A DNA stretch of 64,000 nt from CAZAQV01 sp964487255 (lineage in GTDB: Bacteria > Myxococcota_A > Polyangia > Polyangiales > CAZAQV01): positions 124,001 through 188,000 of the forward strand of contig CAZAQV010000010.1 of assembly GCA_964487255.1 (NCBI GenBank), given 5' to 3'. The position numbers and the translations under genes are program-made. Shown here piece after piece: positions 52,533 to 61,824 of the stretch. Every line of letters starts with the position of its first letter. Position 1 is the first letter of the stretch. The notes beneath the pieces were generated by a model. The model ran no database searches and was not told where the DNA came from. It saw only the letters and a list, made by a program, of their open reading frames with translations.

Positions 52533-54536
52533 TTACATCTGAGTTTCGGCGGTGCGCGTATTTCCCGCGCTGTCAAAGACACGCACCGAGACGATTGCGC
52601 CGCGGGCGCTCTGGGGAAGCTCGACTGAGAAGCGTTCGCGCTTGGTGTCGAAGATTTCGTCTTCGGGGAAGAACGGGATCCACTCATGGCCATCGATCGC
52701 GTACTCAAGCTTGGCAATTGGACCGACGGTGTCGCGCGCTTCGCCCGTCAGTCTCGTTCCGCTGAGCTTGAGGCTCTCGATCGTCGGCGCGTGGTTGTCG
52801 ACCAAGATGGGCTCAGAGATGAGTTTCGCTTTGCGAGCTTTGGGGCCCGGGTTGCTGAGCTCATCGCTGACTTCCACCTCGACCAGGTAATAGCCGTCGG
52901 GCAAAGCACTCGTCTCCCATAGGTACTTGCTCTTCGTCAGAATTTCGTGGTCTCGCAGCAGTGGGCGCCACTTTGTGTCCTTCTCGTGCCGGAAGCGGAG
53001 TCTGTAGCGCAGCGAGTCGCCGTCTGGGTTTTCGACGTCCCAGTCGAGTTCGTATGTGCTCGAGCGCTTGGGAACGCCATCGTCGTCACTGTCGCTGCTC
53101 TTCATCTCAGCGCTGATGGAACGCACGAGTGCGCGCTGATTGCTTCGCAGGTAATAGGCGCGCACGGCGAGTAGTTCGGCGTCGTCGCTCTGCAGTGTGG
53201 CGCGCACCTGTAGGTACCGCGCCGGCGCGCTGCGGATGGGTCCTGGCGTGAAGATGGGGTGGCTCCACTCGCTCCAACCCTCGTCGGGCTCGGCGGTGTT
53301 TCCGGAGCGGGTTTGAATGGCGATTTTGCCCTTGGCACGCCAGCTCACTTCACCGAAGCGTGCCGTGGTGCCTGCATCCCAGACCTTACTCGTCCAGTGG
53401 GCGTCTTTGCCGCGGGCTGACTGAAGGCGGTAGAGCGCGGCGCCGTCCCCGACTGAAATCAGAGGCGCGCCGCCATTCATCTGCATGTCGAGAATCTGCT
53501 CTTCTTCGAGGTCGAGCCAGGTCGCATAGAAGCGGTTTGGCTCGATGCGGTAGACGAGACCTTCTTTGCCGGTCGCGGCGTACACCACGCCGTCGTCATC
53601 AATTCCGACGCGAGTGAAGTGTGCCTTGGAATGCCGGAACACCTGTTCGCTCGAACCGTCGCTATCGATCACCCAGATCTGGCCCCGTCCGGTCTTCGGC
53701 TTGGGCGCGCTGCCATCACTCTTGTCGTCGTCCGACTTTTTCTTTGCCACACGCGGCTCCGGGAACGCGTTTGCGGCGACAGCCAGGCGACCCTTCGCGA
53801 GCGCGATGTGCGTGACTTCGTTGCCCGGAAAGTCGCCGACCACCCGCGCTTGCCCCTTTGTGGTAAGACGATAGACGCGCGCCTGCTCACTCGTGCCGAA
53901 TAGAATGCTGCCATCGGTATCGAGAGCGAGCGTCATGATGTGACCCGCTTCACTGTCGTGAAGTTCGCTCACCGCGCCCTTGGGCGAGACGGCAAGAAGT
54001 CGGCCTTCAGGTCCGGTCGCCACAACAAGGCGGCTTTTCTTTGCGTCCCACAACAAGTCCCAAATCTGTGCGGCGTCTTTGAGCGTGACGAACTCCCGCA
54101 GCTTGCCGCCATCGATGCGGAAGATCTTTCCGTTGGGGATCGTTGCTGCATAGATTGCACCGCCCGCACCACGCTCAAGCGCGGTCACGACCAGTTGCTT
54201 GGTCGCGACGTATTCTTTGACGTTCTTGCCCTCGACCCGGAGCACCTTGCCATCGTTGCCCGTGCCGACCAGAACGGCGTTGCCGTCTGCAAGGACGGAC
54301 CACGCGAGCGCGGTGTCTTTGAGCTCGATGCGCTCCTTGCTGTGGCCTGGGCGCACAACGCCGTGGGAGAACGCTGCCGTGCCTTCGAGTTCACCGGCAG
54401 AAAACTGCTTCTCGGTGTCTGCTGTAAAGTAGCGGGTGGAGATTGCGTGGGCGCTGGCCACCGCACCCAAAGTGACGAGCAGAGCGAGCGCTGAGCGCAC
54501 TGTGGAGCGAGCAGAGTTCGAACGAGCACGGTTCAT
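52533..54536 (-). CDS. Secreted beta-propeller protein
   Basis: Product of 667 residues with a signal peptide (ALALLVTLGAVASAHA). Residues ~60-400 have repeating propeller blades (GNAVLVGTGNDGKVLRVEG, GAIYAATIPNGKIFRIDGG, DGVVYAATGKEGLVYRIEPN). The C-terminal part is beta-sandwich-like (YELDWDVENPDGDSLRYRLR, ALPDGYYLVEVEVSDELSNP). No catalytic residues seen. It overlaps the upstream gene in ATGA, so the pair is co-translated. Confidence 0.75.
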   Translation of the reverse strand: MNRARSNSARSTVRSALALLVTLGAVASAHAISTRYFTADTEKQFSAGELEGTAAFSHGVVRPGHSKERIELKDTALAWSVLADGNAVLVGTGNDGKVLRVEGKNVKEYVATKQLVVTALERGAGGAIYAATIPNGKIFRIDGGKLREFVTLKDAAQIWDLLWDAKKSRLVVATGPEGRLLAVSPKGAVSELHDSEAGHIMTLALDTDGSILFGTSEQARVYRLTTKGQARVVGDFPGNEVTHIALAKGRLAVAANAFPEPRVAKKKSDDDKSDGSAPKPKTGRGQIWVIDSDGSSEQVFRHSKAHFTRVGIDDDGVVYAATGKEGLVYRIEPNRFYATWLDLEEEQILDMQMNGGAPLISVGDGAALYRLQSARGKDAHWTSKVWDAGTTARFGEVSWRAKGKIAIQTRSGNTAEPDEGWSEWSHPIFTPGPIRSAPARYLQVRATLQSDDAELLAVRAYYLRSNQRALVRSISAEMKSSDSDDDGVPKRSSTYELDWDVENPDGDSLRYRLRFRHEKDTKWRPLLRDHEILTKSKYLWETSALPDGYYLVEVEVSDELSNPGPKARKAKLISEPILVDNHAPTIESLKLSGTRLTGEARDTVGPIAKLEYAIDGHEWIPFFPEDEIFDTKRERFSVELPQSARGAIVSVRVFDSAGNTRTAETQM

Positions 54537-56359
54537 TTGGTTTCCTTTGCTTGATCGCGAACGCGAATCGTCAGATCGGCTTTGCCGAACAAGATGGTCC
54601 TGGTGTTTTTCACGACGTGCGACGTGGTGTTTAGCTTTTTGCCCCGGTCGGAGGTGTTGTGCGTGAGATGGAGCGCACTTGCGACCGAGTGCGGCAAGTC
54701 CGATACGACATGACCTCGAAACTGAAACGAGCTGGAAGGCGCTTTGATGGTGGCAACCAGTTGGTGCGCGCCGTAGCGCTCATTGATCGCATTGAAAATC
54801 CCGTCCAGGTCATTGGGGGTGGGGGTCAAGATGCTCGTGTCGTCGCCCGGTGCAATCGTCACCTTGAGGGTCTCCCCTGCCGCGCGCTGCGGAATGTCGA
54901 GGTACATGACCTCCGTGTGTTCGGGCTCGTCGAGGTGGCGGACCCGTACGAATACGGGGACGCGGCTGCCCGGATCGACTTCTCCCTGAGCGACCGCCGC
55001 GCCCAGTATCTCGGTGGCGTCGCGGCCATAGCGCACGCTCACCTGCAAATCGACGCGCTCAACGGTGGTCTGCTCAAACGGGTTGAGAAGTGCGGCCTGA
55101 AGCGCAGGAAACACGCGCGCCGAGCCAAGCGCACCCATGTCGCTTGGCCCACCGATGGTAAAGCCCGTGTCGCGAAAGCGCAGCGTGCCGTGGCCACTGA
55201 CTTGGACAGCGCTATCGATCTCGACGACGACAGGCTCCTGTCCGCTCTCGGTTGCACTGAGGGCGTTGGCGAGCGCCGAGAACACGAGCAGTGGTGTGAG
55301 CCGCTCGTGGACGGCGACCTCCACATTCCACTCGGTTTTCGGGGCGCCTTGCACCCCGGCGATCTTGACGCGCACCGGAATGACGGGGGCCTTTTGCTTG
55401 GTGTCGACCACGATCGCAGACTGGCGGTCGTGAATGAGTGTGCCCATCGGCTCAAGTGCTTCGGCGATCTTGAACGAGCTTCGTTGGCTTGAGAGAATGT
55501 GGAGGACTTTGGACGTTGCGACGGGAAGCCGGACCTCACCCGCGTTCATCATCGGGTGTCCGAAACCGATAAGCCGCCCCCCCGCGACCTCTGTGACGGT
55601 TCCGGTGCCGGCCATGCTGATGTCGCCGCGAATGAGTTGCACGGCGATCGATGACCCATTTTCGAAGCGCTTGGGCACGTTGACGGCTTTTTCTCCGCCG
55701 CCACCTGCTTGCAGCACCTGCAAACCGTAGGGTTCGAGCTTGTCGGCCAAGTAGTGCGCGACTTGATCTGTGAAGCCGCCCAGTGAGACCGGCGTGGTCG
55801 CGCGAAAGACCATCGCGCCCTGTTCGGTTTCGGAGCGCACGGACGGCGATTGTGTATGAAGTGCACTCAAAGCGGTCTGCGTTGGGCTGCTGAGTCGGCT
55901 CGCGATCGCACGGCGCTCTTTCCGGCCAAAACCAGGTTCGCCAACTTGTGGTCTGGTGGGGCGCTTGAGTTCGACGCGCATGTTCTTGATAGGGGTCACA
56001 CCGGCCATCGGATCATTGCCAAAAGTCCAACCATACGCGTAGGCGCCAGCCAGACGCCCGTCGATGTAGACGGGGCTCCCACTCATACCCGCAACGACCT
56101 TCGCGTGTTTGAGGATGGGGTGGTGTGTGCGCACCAAAATGAGGTCTTGATCGGGCCGAAAGTTGTGCAATACGTCGATGACTTCGATTTCGAAGCGCTC
56201 AGGCTTGGTCCCACGAAAAACGCTGAGGCCATAGCCCTTCATGCCTGGTTTGATCTCGTCGACGGAAATCGTTTTTTGAGTAGCCTGAGCGTTGGTGCAA
56301 GGTGCAGCCAGCAGCAACGCGAACACGGTGATGAGAGTAGAAAGATAACGGCGGTTCAA
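54533..56359 (-). CDS. SpoIVB (S55) peptidase-domain protein
   Basis: Product of 608 residues with a signal peptide (LITVFALLLAAPCTNA). Residues ~30-150 match the S55 family: IKPGMKGYGLSVFRG, IEVIDVLHNFRPDQDLILVR, and AGMSGSPVYIDGRLAGAYAY, in which the Ser of GMSGSPVY is the catalytic Ser of SpoIVB. The later region contains GFGHPMMNAGEVRLPV, part of the same family core. Exported, probably periplasmic. Forms an operon with the beta-propeller protein. Confidence 0.88.
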   Translation of the reverse strand: MNRRYLSTLITVFALLLAAPCTNAQATQKTISVDEIKPGMKGYGLSVFRGTKPERFEIEVIDVLHNFRPDQDLILVRTHHPILKHAKVVAGMSGSPVYIDGRLAGAYAYGWTFGNDPMAGVTPIKNMRVELKRPTRPQVGEPGFGRKERRAIASRLSSPTQTALSALHTQSPSVRSETEQGAMVFRATTPVSLGGFTDQVAHYLADKLEPYGLQVLQAGGGGEKAVNVPKRFENGSSIAVQLIRGDISMAGTGTVTEVAGGRLIGFGHPMMNAGEVRLPVATSKVLHILSSQRSSFKIAEALEPMGTLIHDRQSAIVVDTKQKAPVIPVRVKIAGVQGAPKTEWNVEVAVHERLTPLLVFSALANALSATESGQEPVVVEIDSAVQVSGHGTLRFRDTGFTIGGPSDMGALGSARVFPALQAALLNPFEQTTVERVDLQVSVRYGRDATEILGAAVAQGEVDPGSRVPVFVRVRHLDEPEHTEVMYLDIPQRAAGETLKVTIAPGDDTSILTPTPNDLDGIFNAINERYGAHQLVATIKAPSSSFQFRGHVVSDLPHSVASALHLTHNTSDRGKKLNTTSHVVKNTRTILFGKADLTIRVRDQAKETK

Positions 56360-56374
56360 AACGTTTGAATGCTA

Positions 56375-56869
56375 TCACCCAGCTGGGGCTGCCGTCAGCA
56401 AGCCGGATGCTTCGCCGCCCTGTCGAAGTGCCCGCGTCAGTGCTGCACGGACGTTCTCCGGCTGTATTGGAGGGTGCAGAATGACGGGCGCGAGCGTCGA
56501 ATCCAGGTCGTAGGGCCGCCGGGCTGCGCTCACGCCGGACTTGCGGCTGGTGTTCGCGACGACAATGATGGGCAGGTTGGGGCGTAAGCGCCGCAAGCGA
56601 CCGAAGATGAGTTCGGAACCGCAAGCTGCCAACACGCGTTCACCGATAACAGCCACGTCGACGGACCACTGCTCGAGCAGGGCGAGTGCGCCTGCCGCGG
56701 AACTTGCGCCCACGACGCGATACCCTTCGATGGTGAGCGTGCGTGCAAGACGCCACTGGAGGTCTGGGTTGTCTTCGGCGACGAGCACACTCGGCGCGTC
56801 GGTTGGGGAGAGTTTCGATCGCGACTTGGGTCGCAAGAACTGCCCTGAGTGTTCGTCCTCTCCAGTCAT
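56375..56869 (-). CDS. Degenerate receiver-domain protein
   Basis: About 164 residues. The fold start is receiver-like (SVLVAEDNPDLQWRLARTLT) with an acidic pair, but the phospho-acceptor strand reads VDVAVIGERVLAACGSEL, so the usual Asp is replaced. The switch region IIVVANTSRKSG and a later LHPPIQPENV align roughly, but the usual conserved Lys is missing (HPPI). It is likely a pseudo-receiver that works without phosphorylation. ATG 56869 (MTGEDEHSGQ) was chosen; the frame is open to 56908. Confidence 0.65.
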   Translation of the reverse strand: MTGEDEHSGQFLRPKSRSKLSPTDAPSVLVAEDNPDLQWRLARTLTIEGYRVVGASSAAGALALLEQWSVDVAVIGERVLAACGSELIFGRLRRLRPNLPIIVVANTSRKSGVSAARRPYDLDSTLAPVILHPPIQPENVRAALTRALRQGGEASGLLTAAPAG

Positions 56870-56946
56870 GCTGCGGCGGATACTAGGGAGAGCCGCCGCG
56901 GATGGCAAGCAGGCACGAATTTACAAGCTTAATGATCCGCTGAACC

Positions 56947-57899
56947 CTAGTTCCAGATGGGATCGTCGCTGAGCGGACACAAGCAACTGGTGCTACCGGC
57001 GTTCAAAAAGACGCGGCCCGGATTGGTGCCCGAATAGGTCCAGCACGCGCATTCTGTATCGCCCGAACTGCACACAGCTGACGTCGTGCCGCTGTCGCAA
57101 GCTGCCCCATGATTGAAGCAGTTCGAAATGTCTCCCGTGTGGGCGAGGCATGCTGCAGCAGCTTGGGTCAACGTGTGTGTGCCAAGCGGCTCGCAATCGA
57201 AAAAGTAGTCTCCGACGCCGTTCATATGCGCGCTCTGACAACCCGTTCCGCAGCAAGCGGTCCCGATGCACTCGCAGCCACCAGCGCTGTTGCAATCGAG
57301 CGTGCCGGGCTCGCAGCACCCGTCGTCGACCAGCCCATCGCAGTCGTCATCGAGGCCGTTGTCGCAGGTCTCCTCGCTCGCTGCCTGCTTGTTCTGCGTG
57401 CATGCGACTTGTCCACCGGAACACGCTGTTGTTCCCGCTGCACAGACACCTTTCTTCCCGGTATCACAGCTCGCGCCAGCGCCTGGATTCCCCTCGTCTT
57501 TGCTGCCGTCGCAGTCGTCGTCGAGGCCGTTGCACTTTTCCTGAGAGGCCGACGTGTTGGCGACGCACGTGAGTTTGCCAGAGACACATTTGCGCGTACC
57601 CGCTGAACAAACGCCGAGCTCACCGGAGGCGCATGCGTCGCCCGGATCGAGGTTGCCTTCATCGGTTTTGCCGTCGCAGTCGTCGTCGAGCCCATTGCAG
57701 GTCTCGTCGGTCGACGTCTGTTCGGGCACGCACTGAACCTTGCCGTCGACGCAGCGCTCGCGTCCTGCAGCGCAAATACCTGACGTACCGGTCTCGCAGT
57801 CGCCGCCGGGGTCGAGGTTGCCGTCGTCGACCGTGCCATCGCAATCGTCGTCGAGCCCATTGCAGGTCTCGTCGGTCGACGTCTGTTCGGGCATGCACT
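56947..57899 (-). CDS. MopE-type Cys-rich repeat protein, N-terminus lost in the gap
   Basis: Frame open into the N run; the true start is not visible. It contains four copies of the metal-binding motif CNGLDDDCDG (or CDNGLDDDCDGLVDDG) spaced ~50 residues, each followed by a Cys-rich stretch such as CETGTSGICAAGRERC. The C-terminal ~110 residues are a further Cys-rich domain (CNSAGGCECIGTACCGTGC, CACWTYSGTNPG). Exported in related Myxococcota proteins. The two leading repeats are nearly identical at DNA level (e.g. around 57690-57720 and 57860-57890), which may have caused the assembly break. Confidence 0.8.
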
Positions 57900-57999
57900 N
57901 NNNNNNNNNNNNNNNNNNNNNNNNNNNNNNNNNNNNNNNNNNNNNNNNNNNNNNNNNNNNNNNNNNNNNNNNNNNNNNNNNNNNNNNNNNNNNNNNNNN
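57900..57999. other. Assembly gap of 100 N
   Basis: Exactly 100 N, the conventional length for a gap of unknown size. It lies between a repeat-rich gene and a truncated hairpin repeat copy. Confidence 0.99.
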
Positions 58000-58054
58000 G
58001 AAGCCGATTTGCTAGTTGCAAATCGCTGCTTCGAACAAAGCCTAGCGAAGAGCC
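58000..58054 (-). repeat. Covarying hairpin repeat, family 1, copy 3a (cut by the gap)
   Basis: Reads on the minus strand as GGCTCTTCGCTAGGCTTTG, GAAGC, AG, CGATTTGC-AACTA-GCAAATCG, GCTTC. The downstream block is lost in the N run. Confidence 0.7.
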
Positions 58055-58067
58055 GTAAGCAGAGCCG

Positions 58068-58142
58068 CGATGAGCGGTCTTTGCCGAGAAGCCGATTTGC
58101 TAGTTGCAAATCGCTGCTTCGAACAAAGCCTAGCGAAGAGCC
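58068..58142 (-). repeat. Covarying hairpin repeat, family 1, copy 3b
   Basis: Complete copy on the minus strand, tandem with 3a at a period of 88 bp. Loop AACTA instead of AGATA (copy 1) or TGTTA (copies 2); inner stem CGATTTGC/GCAAATCG as in copy 1; 5-bp stem GAAGC/GCTTC against GAACG/CGTTC in copy 1. It follows the cysE stop by 8 bp. Confidence 0.8.
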
Positions 58143-58150
58143 AGCAGAAT

Positions 58151-58957
58151 TTAGCCTCCGACCTGGCGGTGCGAGTGACCGTCCGGCGCTTCGCTTTCGT
58201 TCTCGGACTCAGGTTCACGCTCGGGTGGCGGCGATATCCCTGCCGCTTTTTCGAGGCGCTCAAGCCGCTCACGAAGCAAGTCGTTTTCGCTACGAAGCGC
58301 ACGAATCATGTCCGCCACCGGGTCGGGCAGACTGGCATGATCGAGCGTCTCTTCGAAATCTTCGGTGCCGTCTCCGCGAACAGCGCGTCCCGGCACGCCA
58401 ACCACCGTGGCGCCTGCCGGCACCGTGCGGACGACCACCGAGCCCGAACCGACGCGTGCGCCATCGCCCACCTCGATGTTCCCCAAAATCGTAGCGTTGG
58501 TTCCGATCACGACGTTCTCACCGATCTGCGGGTGACGCACACCCCGGGCGTTGGTGGTACCCCCGAGGACGACGCCCTTGTAGATCAAGCATCCGTCGCC
58601 GACGGTGCTGGTCTCGCCGATTACCACGCCCATGCCGTGGTCGATGAAAACGCCACGCCCGATATGCGCGCCGGGGTGAATCTCGACGCCCGTTGCCGCT
58701 CGCGTGAAGTGGGACAGGACCCTTGCTGCAAGCGGTCGTTCGCGCTTCCACAGGGCGTGCGCCGCGCGGTGCAGCCACAGCGCGTGCAGTCCGGGATACG
58801 TGAGCACCACCTCGGCGCGAGAGCGGGCGGCTGGGTCGTGACGCAAGACGGCATCGACGTCCTGCATGAGGCAACGTGCCTTCTCACGCGCTGCCCCGAC
58901 GAGCCCCCGTTTTTGAGCCTCGGGGCACGGACCGCTGGGTGGCGTCACTTGCACCAT
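58151..58957 (-). CDS. cysE: Serine O-acetyltransferase
   Basis: Acetylates serine in cysteine synthesis. 268 residues. An N-terminal helical part (VLRHDPAARSRAEVVLTYPG) is followed by the left-handed beta-helix of hexapeptide repeats (GVEIHPGAHIGRGVFIDHGM, GVVIGETSTVGDGCLIYKGV, IGENVVIGTNATILGNIEV). The catalytic His is in HPGAHIG/FIDHGMG. A coiled coil and an acidic tail of ~60 residues (NDLLRERLERLEKAAG) are added. EpsC-like length with an unusual C-terminus. No cysK is adjacent. Confidence 0.92.
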   Translation of the reverse strand: MVQVTPPSGPCPEAQKRGLVGAAREKARCLMQDVDAVLRHDPAARSRAEVVLTYPGLHALWLHRAAHALWKRERPLAARVLSHFTRAATGVEIHPGAHIGRGVFIDHGMGVVIGETSTVGDGCLIYKGVVLGGTTNARGVRHPQIGENVVIGTNATILGNIEVGDGARVGSGSVVVRTVPAGATVVGVPGRAVRGDGTEDFEETLDHASLPDPVADMIRALRSENDLLRERLERLEKAAGISPPPEREPESENESEAPDGHSHRQVGG

Positions 58958-59038
58958 GGGTCGAATCTAGGACCTGCTCCCAGATCTCGCTAGAATTTTG
59001 AGTGATTGGTGCGGTGCTCTGGTGCTACCTTCAAGGTC

Positions 59039-59782
59039 GTGGGCAAGCGGAAAAAGAAAGGCAAACCCGATTCTCGGGCGGCCGACAAGCCACAAGAGGT
59101 CCAGTTTCGGCCGCTTCATGGAGCTCTGCAGGAGCTGCGCGCCACGCTTCAGACAGCATCGCCAACGCCTGCGAAGTCCAAGGAGCCCACGTCGACGCCC
59201 GCGAAGCCAGAGGCGAAATCAAGCAAATCGATCGACCAAAAGACCTACGACGAACGCATGGCGCTTCAGCAAGCGTATCGCGGTGTCAAACGACTCTCAT
59301 CCCACGCCTCGGCCGGGGCGACACCTCCCGAGCGCGCTCCGCAACCGCCGCCCGACCGAAGCCCGCGCGAGGACGCGATGCGACCCGTCCAACGAATGGT
59401 CGCGGACGGCGTGCGCTTTGTCGTCGAAGAGGACGAGGGTGGGGTGCGCGCGTATCGTGCCTCGCGCGGCAAGCAGGCACTTGAGCCACTCAAGAAGGGC
59501 AATGCGACCCCAGAAGCCTCACTCGACCTTCATGGGTTTCGTGAAGAAGCCGCTCGGCAGATGCTCCAACGGTGGGTCCGATCCGAGCGCGAACGCCGTC
59601 GACACGTCGTGCGCATTATTCACGGTCAGGGACATCACAGTGCGGGAAGTGCGGTCCTTCGCGATGCGGTGCGAAGCGAACTCGAGTCTGGACTGTGTGC
59701 TGCTTATGTCGATGCGTTTGCGACCGCGACACCCAAGCAAGGCGGGCAAGGAGCCCTCTTGGTTGCGCTGAAAAGGCGCTGA
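59039..59782 (+). CDS. Smr-domain protein
   Basis: About 247 residues. The N-terminal two-thirds is low-complexity, basic and Pro/Ala/Lys-rich (GKRKKKGKPDSRAADKPQ). The C-terminal ~90 residues are the Smr nuclease-like domain of MutS2: ASLDLHGFREEAARQMLQRW, VVRIIHGQGHHSAGSAVLRD, with the conserved DLHG and HGQG motifs. Possible DNA or RNA nicking role. GTG 59039 begins the protein-like text; 59006 is an alternative start. Confidence 0.85.
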   Translation: MGKRKKKGKPDSRAADKPQEVQFRPLHGALQELRATLQTASPTPAKSKEPTSTPAKPEAKSSKSIDQKTYDERMALQQAYRGVKRLSSHASAGATPPERAPQPPPDRSPREDAMRPVQRMVADGVRFVVEEDEGGVRAYRASRGKQALEPLKKGNATPEASLDLHGFREEAARQMLQRWVRSERERRRHVVRIIHGQGHHSAGSAVLRDAVRSELESGLCAAYVDAFATATPKQGGQGALLVALKRR

Positions 59783-59790
59783 GAACGGGG

Positions 59791-60840
59791 CTAGCGTTGA
59801 GCCCGTCCGAGACGTTCTTCGGCCATGCGGTCGGCGACCACGCTGGTCGGCGTCATGTCGGCCTTGGCGCGCTCGGCAATCTCCAAAATGGTGTCGTAGA
59901 TTTTGAGTGTCTTTTTGTGCGCCGCGTCCGCGTCATAGCCTGCGACTTCCTGCGCGACATTGACCAAACCGCCTGCGTTGATCGCATAGTCGGGCGCGTA
60001 GAGGATGTCGCGTTGCATCAACACATCGCCGTGCCGAGGCTCGGCCAACTGGTTATTGGCTGCGCCTGCGACGATCTTACACTGCAGCCGCGGAATGGTC
60101 TTGTCGTTGAGCGCACTGCCGAGTGCGCACGGCGCAAACACGTCGCATGCGACTGCGGAGATCGAGTCGAGGTCGACCACCTCGGCGCCAAACTCACGTT
60201 CAGCTCGTTCGGCTTTGTTGGGGTCAATGTCGGCGACGGTGAGTTTCGCACCCAAGGCGTGCAGCTCTTTGCAGAGGTGGTAGCCGACGTGACCGATACC
60301 CTGCACGGCGACCTTGAGCCCATCGAGAGAGTCTCGTCGGAGCGCGAACTTGACGCAGGCTTCGATGCCACGTCGCACGCCTAACGCCGTGAAGGGTGAG
60401 GGGTCTCCGCCCCCGCCGTTCTCAGGCTTTACACCCGTGACGTTTTTTGTGACCGAACGAATGACTTCCATGTCTTCGACGCTGGTCCCGCTGTCCTCAG
60501 CAGTAATGTAGAGCCCCCCGAGTTTTTCCAAAAAGCTGCCGAATGCGCGAAACAGCGCAGCGCGATCAAACTCGCCCGGTGGCTTGATGATCACGGACTT
60601 GCCGCCGCCGTGAGGCAGGCCAGTGATCGCCGCCTTGTACGTCATGCCTCGTGACAGCCGCAGGGCATCGACGATGGCCTCGTGTTCGCTCGCATAATGG
60701 ATGAAGCGACAGCCGCCCAGCGCCGGACCAAGCCGGTCGTCGTGCACGGCCACGATGGCGTGCAGCCCTGTGGCACCGTCACGCCGAAGGTGCACGGCGC
60801 CGTAATCGTAGTGGTCCATTTCTGCAAAGACGCCTGTCAT
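59791..60840 (-). CDS. Leucine/Glu/Phe/Val dehydrogenase
   Basis: NAD-dependent oxidative deamination of branched-chain amino acids. 349 residues, the length of leucine dehydrogenases. Catalytic Lys in GMTYKAAITGLPHGGGKSVI, Asp in TAEDSGTSVEDM, and the dinucleotide fold LKVAVQGIGHVGYHLCKEL. The C-terminal part (PDYAINAGGLVNVAQEVAGY) is typical. Substrate preference is inferred from length. Divergent from the membrane protein at 60966. Confidence 0.9.
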   Translation of the reverse strand: MTGVFAEMDHYDYGAVHLRRDGATGLHAIVAVHDDRLGPALGGCRFIHYASEHEAIVDALRLSRGMTYKAAITGLPHGGGKSVIIKPPGEFDRAALFRAFGSFLEKLGGLYITAEDSGTSVEDMEVIRSVTKNVTGVKPENGGGGDPSPFTALGVRRGIEACVKFALRRDSLDGLKVAVQGIGHVGYHLCKELHALGAKLTVADIDPNKAERAEREFGAEVVDLDSISAVACDVFAPCALGSALNDKTIPRLQCKIVAGAANNQLAEPRHGDVLMQRDILYAPDYAINAGGLVNVAQEVAGYDADAAHKKTLKIYDTILEIAERAKADMTPTSVVADRMAEERLGRAQR

Positions 60841-60965
60841 CGTTTTTTCCTTTCACCTGGGGGAGGGGGCGCGCAGCATAGTCCAGGTAGAGGGTTTTCG
60901 TCGAGCGGGACGGGTCCTCGGTCTCGAAGATGCCCTGAGCTCGGAAAATATGATACTCGCCATGC

Positions 60966-61709
60966 ATGCAACAACTCGTCATCCCTGAGCTTCTTGGCGG
61001 CGCTTGGAACTTGATGAAGTCTCGCTTTGTACCCTTGGCATTGATTGCTTTGATCGGCGCGGTTCCAGGCTGGGTCGCGCAGGTGGGGGAGGCCGCCATC
61101 GGTTTGCCGCTAACCGTGTTCGCCCTACCCATCACGCTTCCGGTCGGCATGGTCGCGTACGGCGCAGGACTTGCGGTTGCGCACGCACAACTCTTCCGCA
61201 ATCAGGCCTGGGGGGTTGGCGAAGGGTTTGGCTTTGCCTTTTCAAAAGCTCTTCCGCTTTTGGGCGTGGCCATCTTGCAGGGCCTCGCGATCATGCTCGG
61301 AACGTGCTTGTGCATCGTCCCTGGCGTCATCGCCTTTCTCGCGCTGTGCGCAGCGGTTCCACTCGTCCTTTTCGACGACGTGCCGGTCGTGGAATCGTTT
61401 TCTCAAAGCTACAACCTCACCCGCGGTTCCTGGCTACCGATCTTTGTGGTGTTCCTTGTGGCGATGCTCATCATCATCCTGCCGATCACTATCGGCGCAT
61501 GCGTGCTGGGCGTGGGGGCTGGAATCGCGGCCGGCGAGCAAGGCATGATGGCCAGCTCGGGTTGGTCGAACGTGCTCATCTCGCTCCTATTTGCACCGGT
61601 CACCATCGCGGGCGGTGCATACTTTAACTCGCTCTACATCGTGGTTTATCGGGCGCTCTTGCGTCGCCAGGGCCGCACAGACGAGCAAATCATCGACGTC
61701 TTCGCCTAG
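60966..61709 (+). CDS. Polytopic membrane protein
   Basis: Not recognised with certainty. 247 residues with five to six hydrophobic segments (FVPLALIALIGAVPGWVAQV, LTVFALPITLPVGMVAYGAG, LGVAILQGLAIMLGTCLCIV, PIFVVFLVAMLIIILPITIG). The phrase FDDVPVVESFSQSYNLTRGS resembles YciC- or glycerophosphodiester-phosphodiesterase-membrane-domain proteins. Role unknown. Ends at an intrinsic terminator. Confidence 0.6.
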   Translation: MQQLVIPELLGGAWNLMKSRFVPLALIALIGAVPGWVAQVGEAAIGLPLTVFALPITLPVGMVAYGAGLAVAHAQLFRNQAWGVGEGFGFAFSKALPLLGVAILQGLAIMLGTCLCIVPGVIAFLALCAAVPLVLFDDVPVVESFSQSYNLTRGSWLPIFVVFLVAMLIIILPITIGACVLGVGAGIAAGEQGMMASSGWSNVLISLLFAPVTIAGGAYFNSLYIVVYRALLRRQGRTDEQIIDVFA

Positions 61710-61731
61710 TACCGAGCTCACCCTAAACGAA

Positions 61732-61774
61732 ACGGCCCAGGCTCCACCATTGGAGACTGGGCCGTCACGTTTTT
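61732..61774 (+). terminator. Intrinsic terminator
   Basis: ACGGCCCAG-G-CTCCA, loop CCAT, TGGAG-ACT-GGGCCGT then CACGTTTTT. Strong stem with a T tract, 22 bp after the stop of the membrane-protein gene. Confidence 0.85.
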
Positions 61775-61824
61775 CGGTTAGTTGGTAGGTATGGGAAGTA
61801 CGAACGAACCGTTAAGTTAGGGGT

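Noticed and set aside
57222..58109. ORFs spanning the N run
   Set aside because: These are shadow frames read through unknown bases and do not describe real proteins.
8150..58142. Family-1 hairpins as integron attC sites
   Set aside because: They have a nested hairpin with extrahelical bases, but the attC core GTTRRRY is not present and no cassette ORFs lie between the copies.
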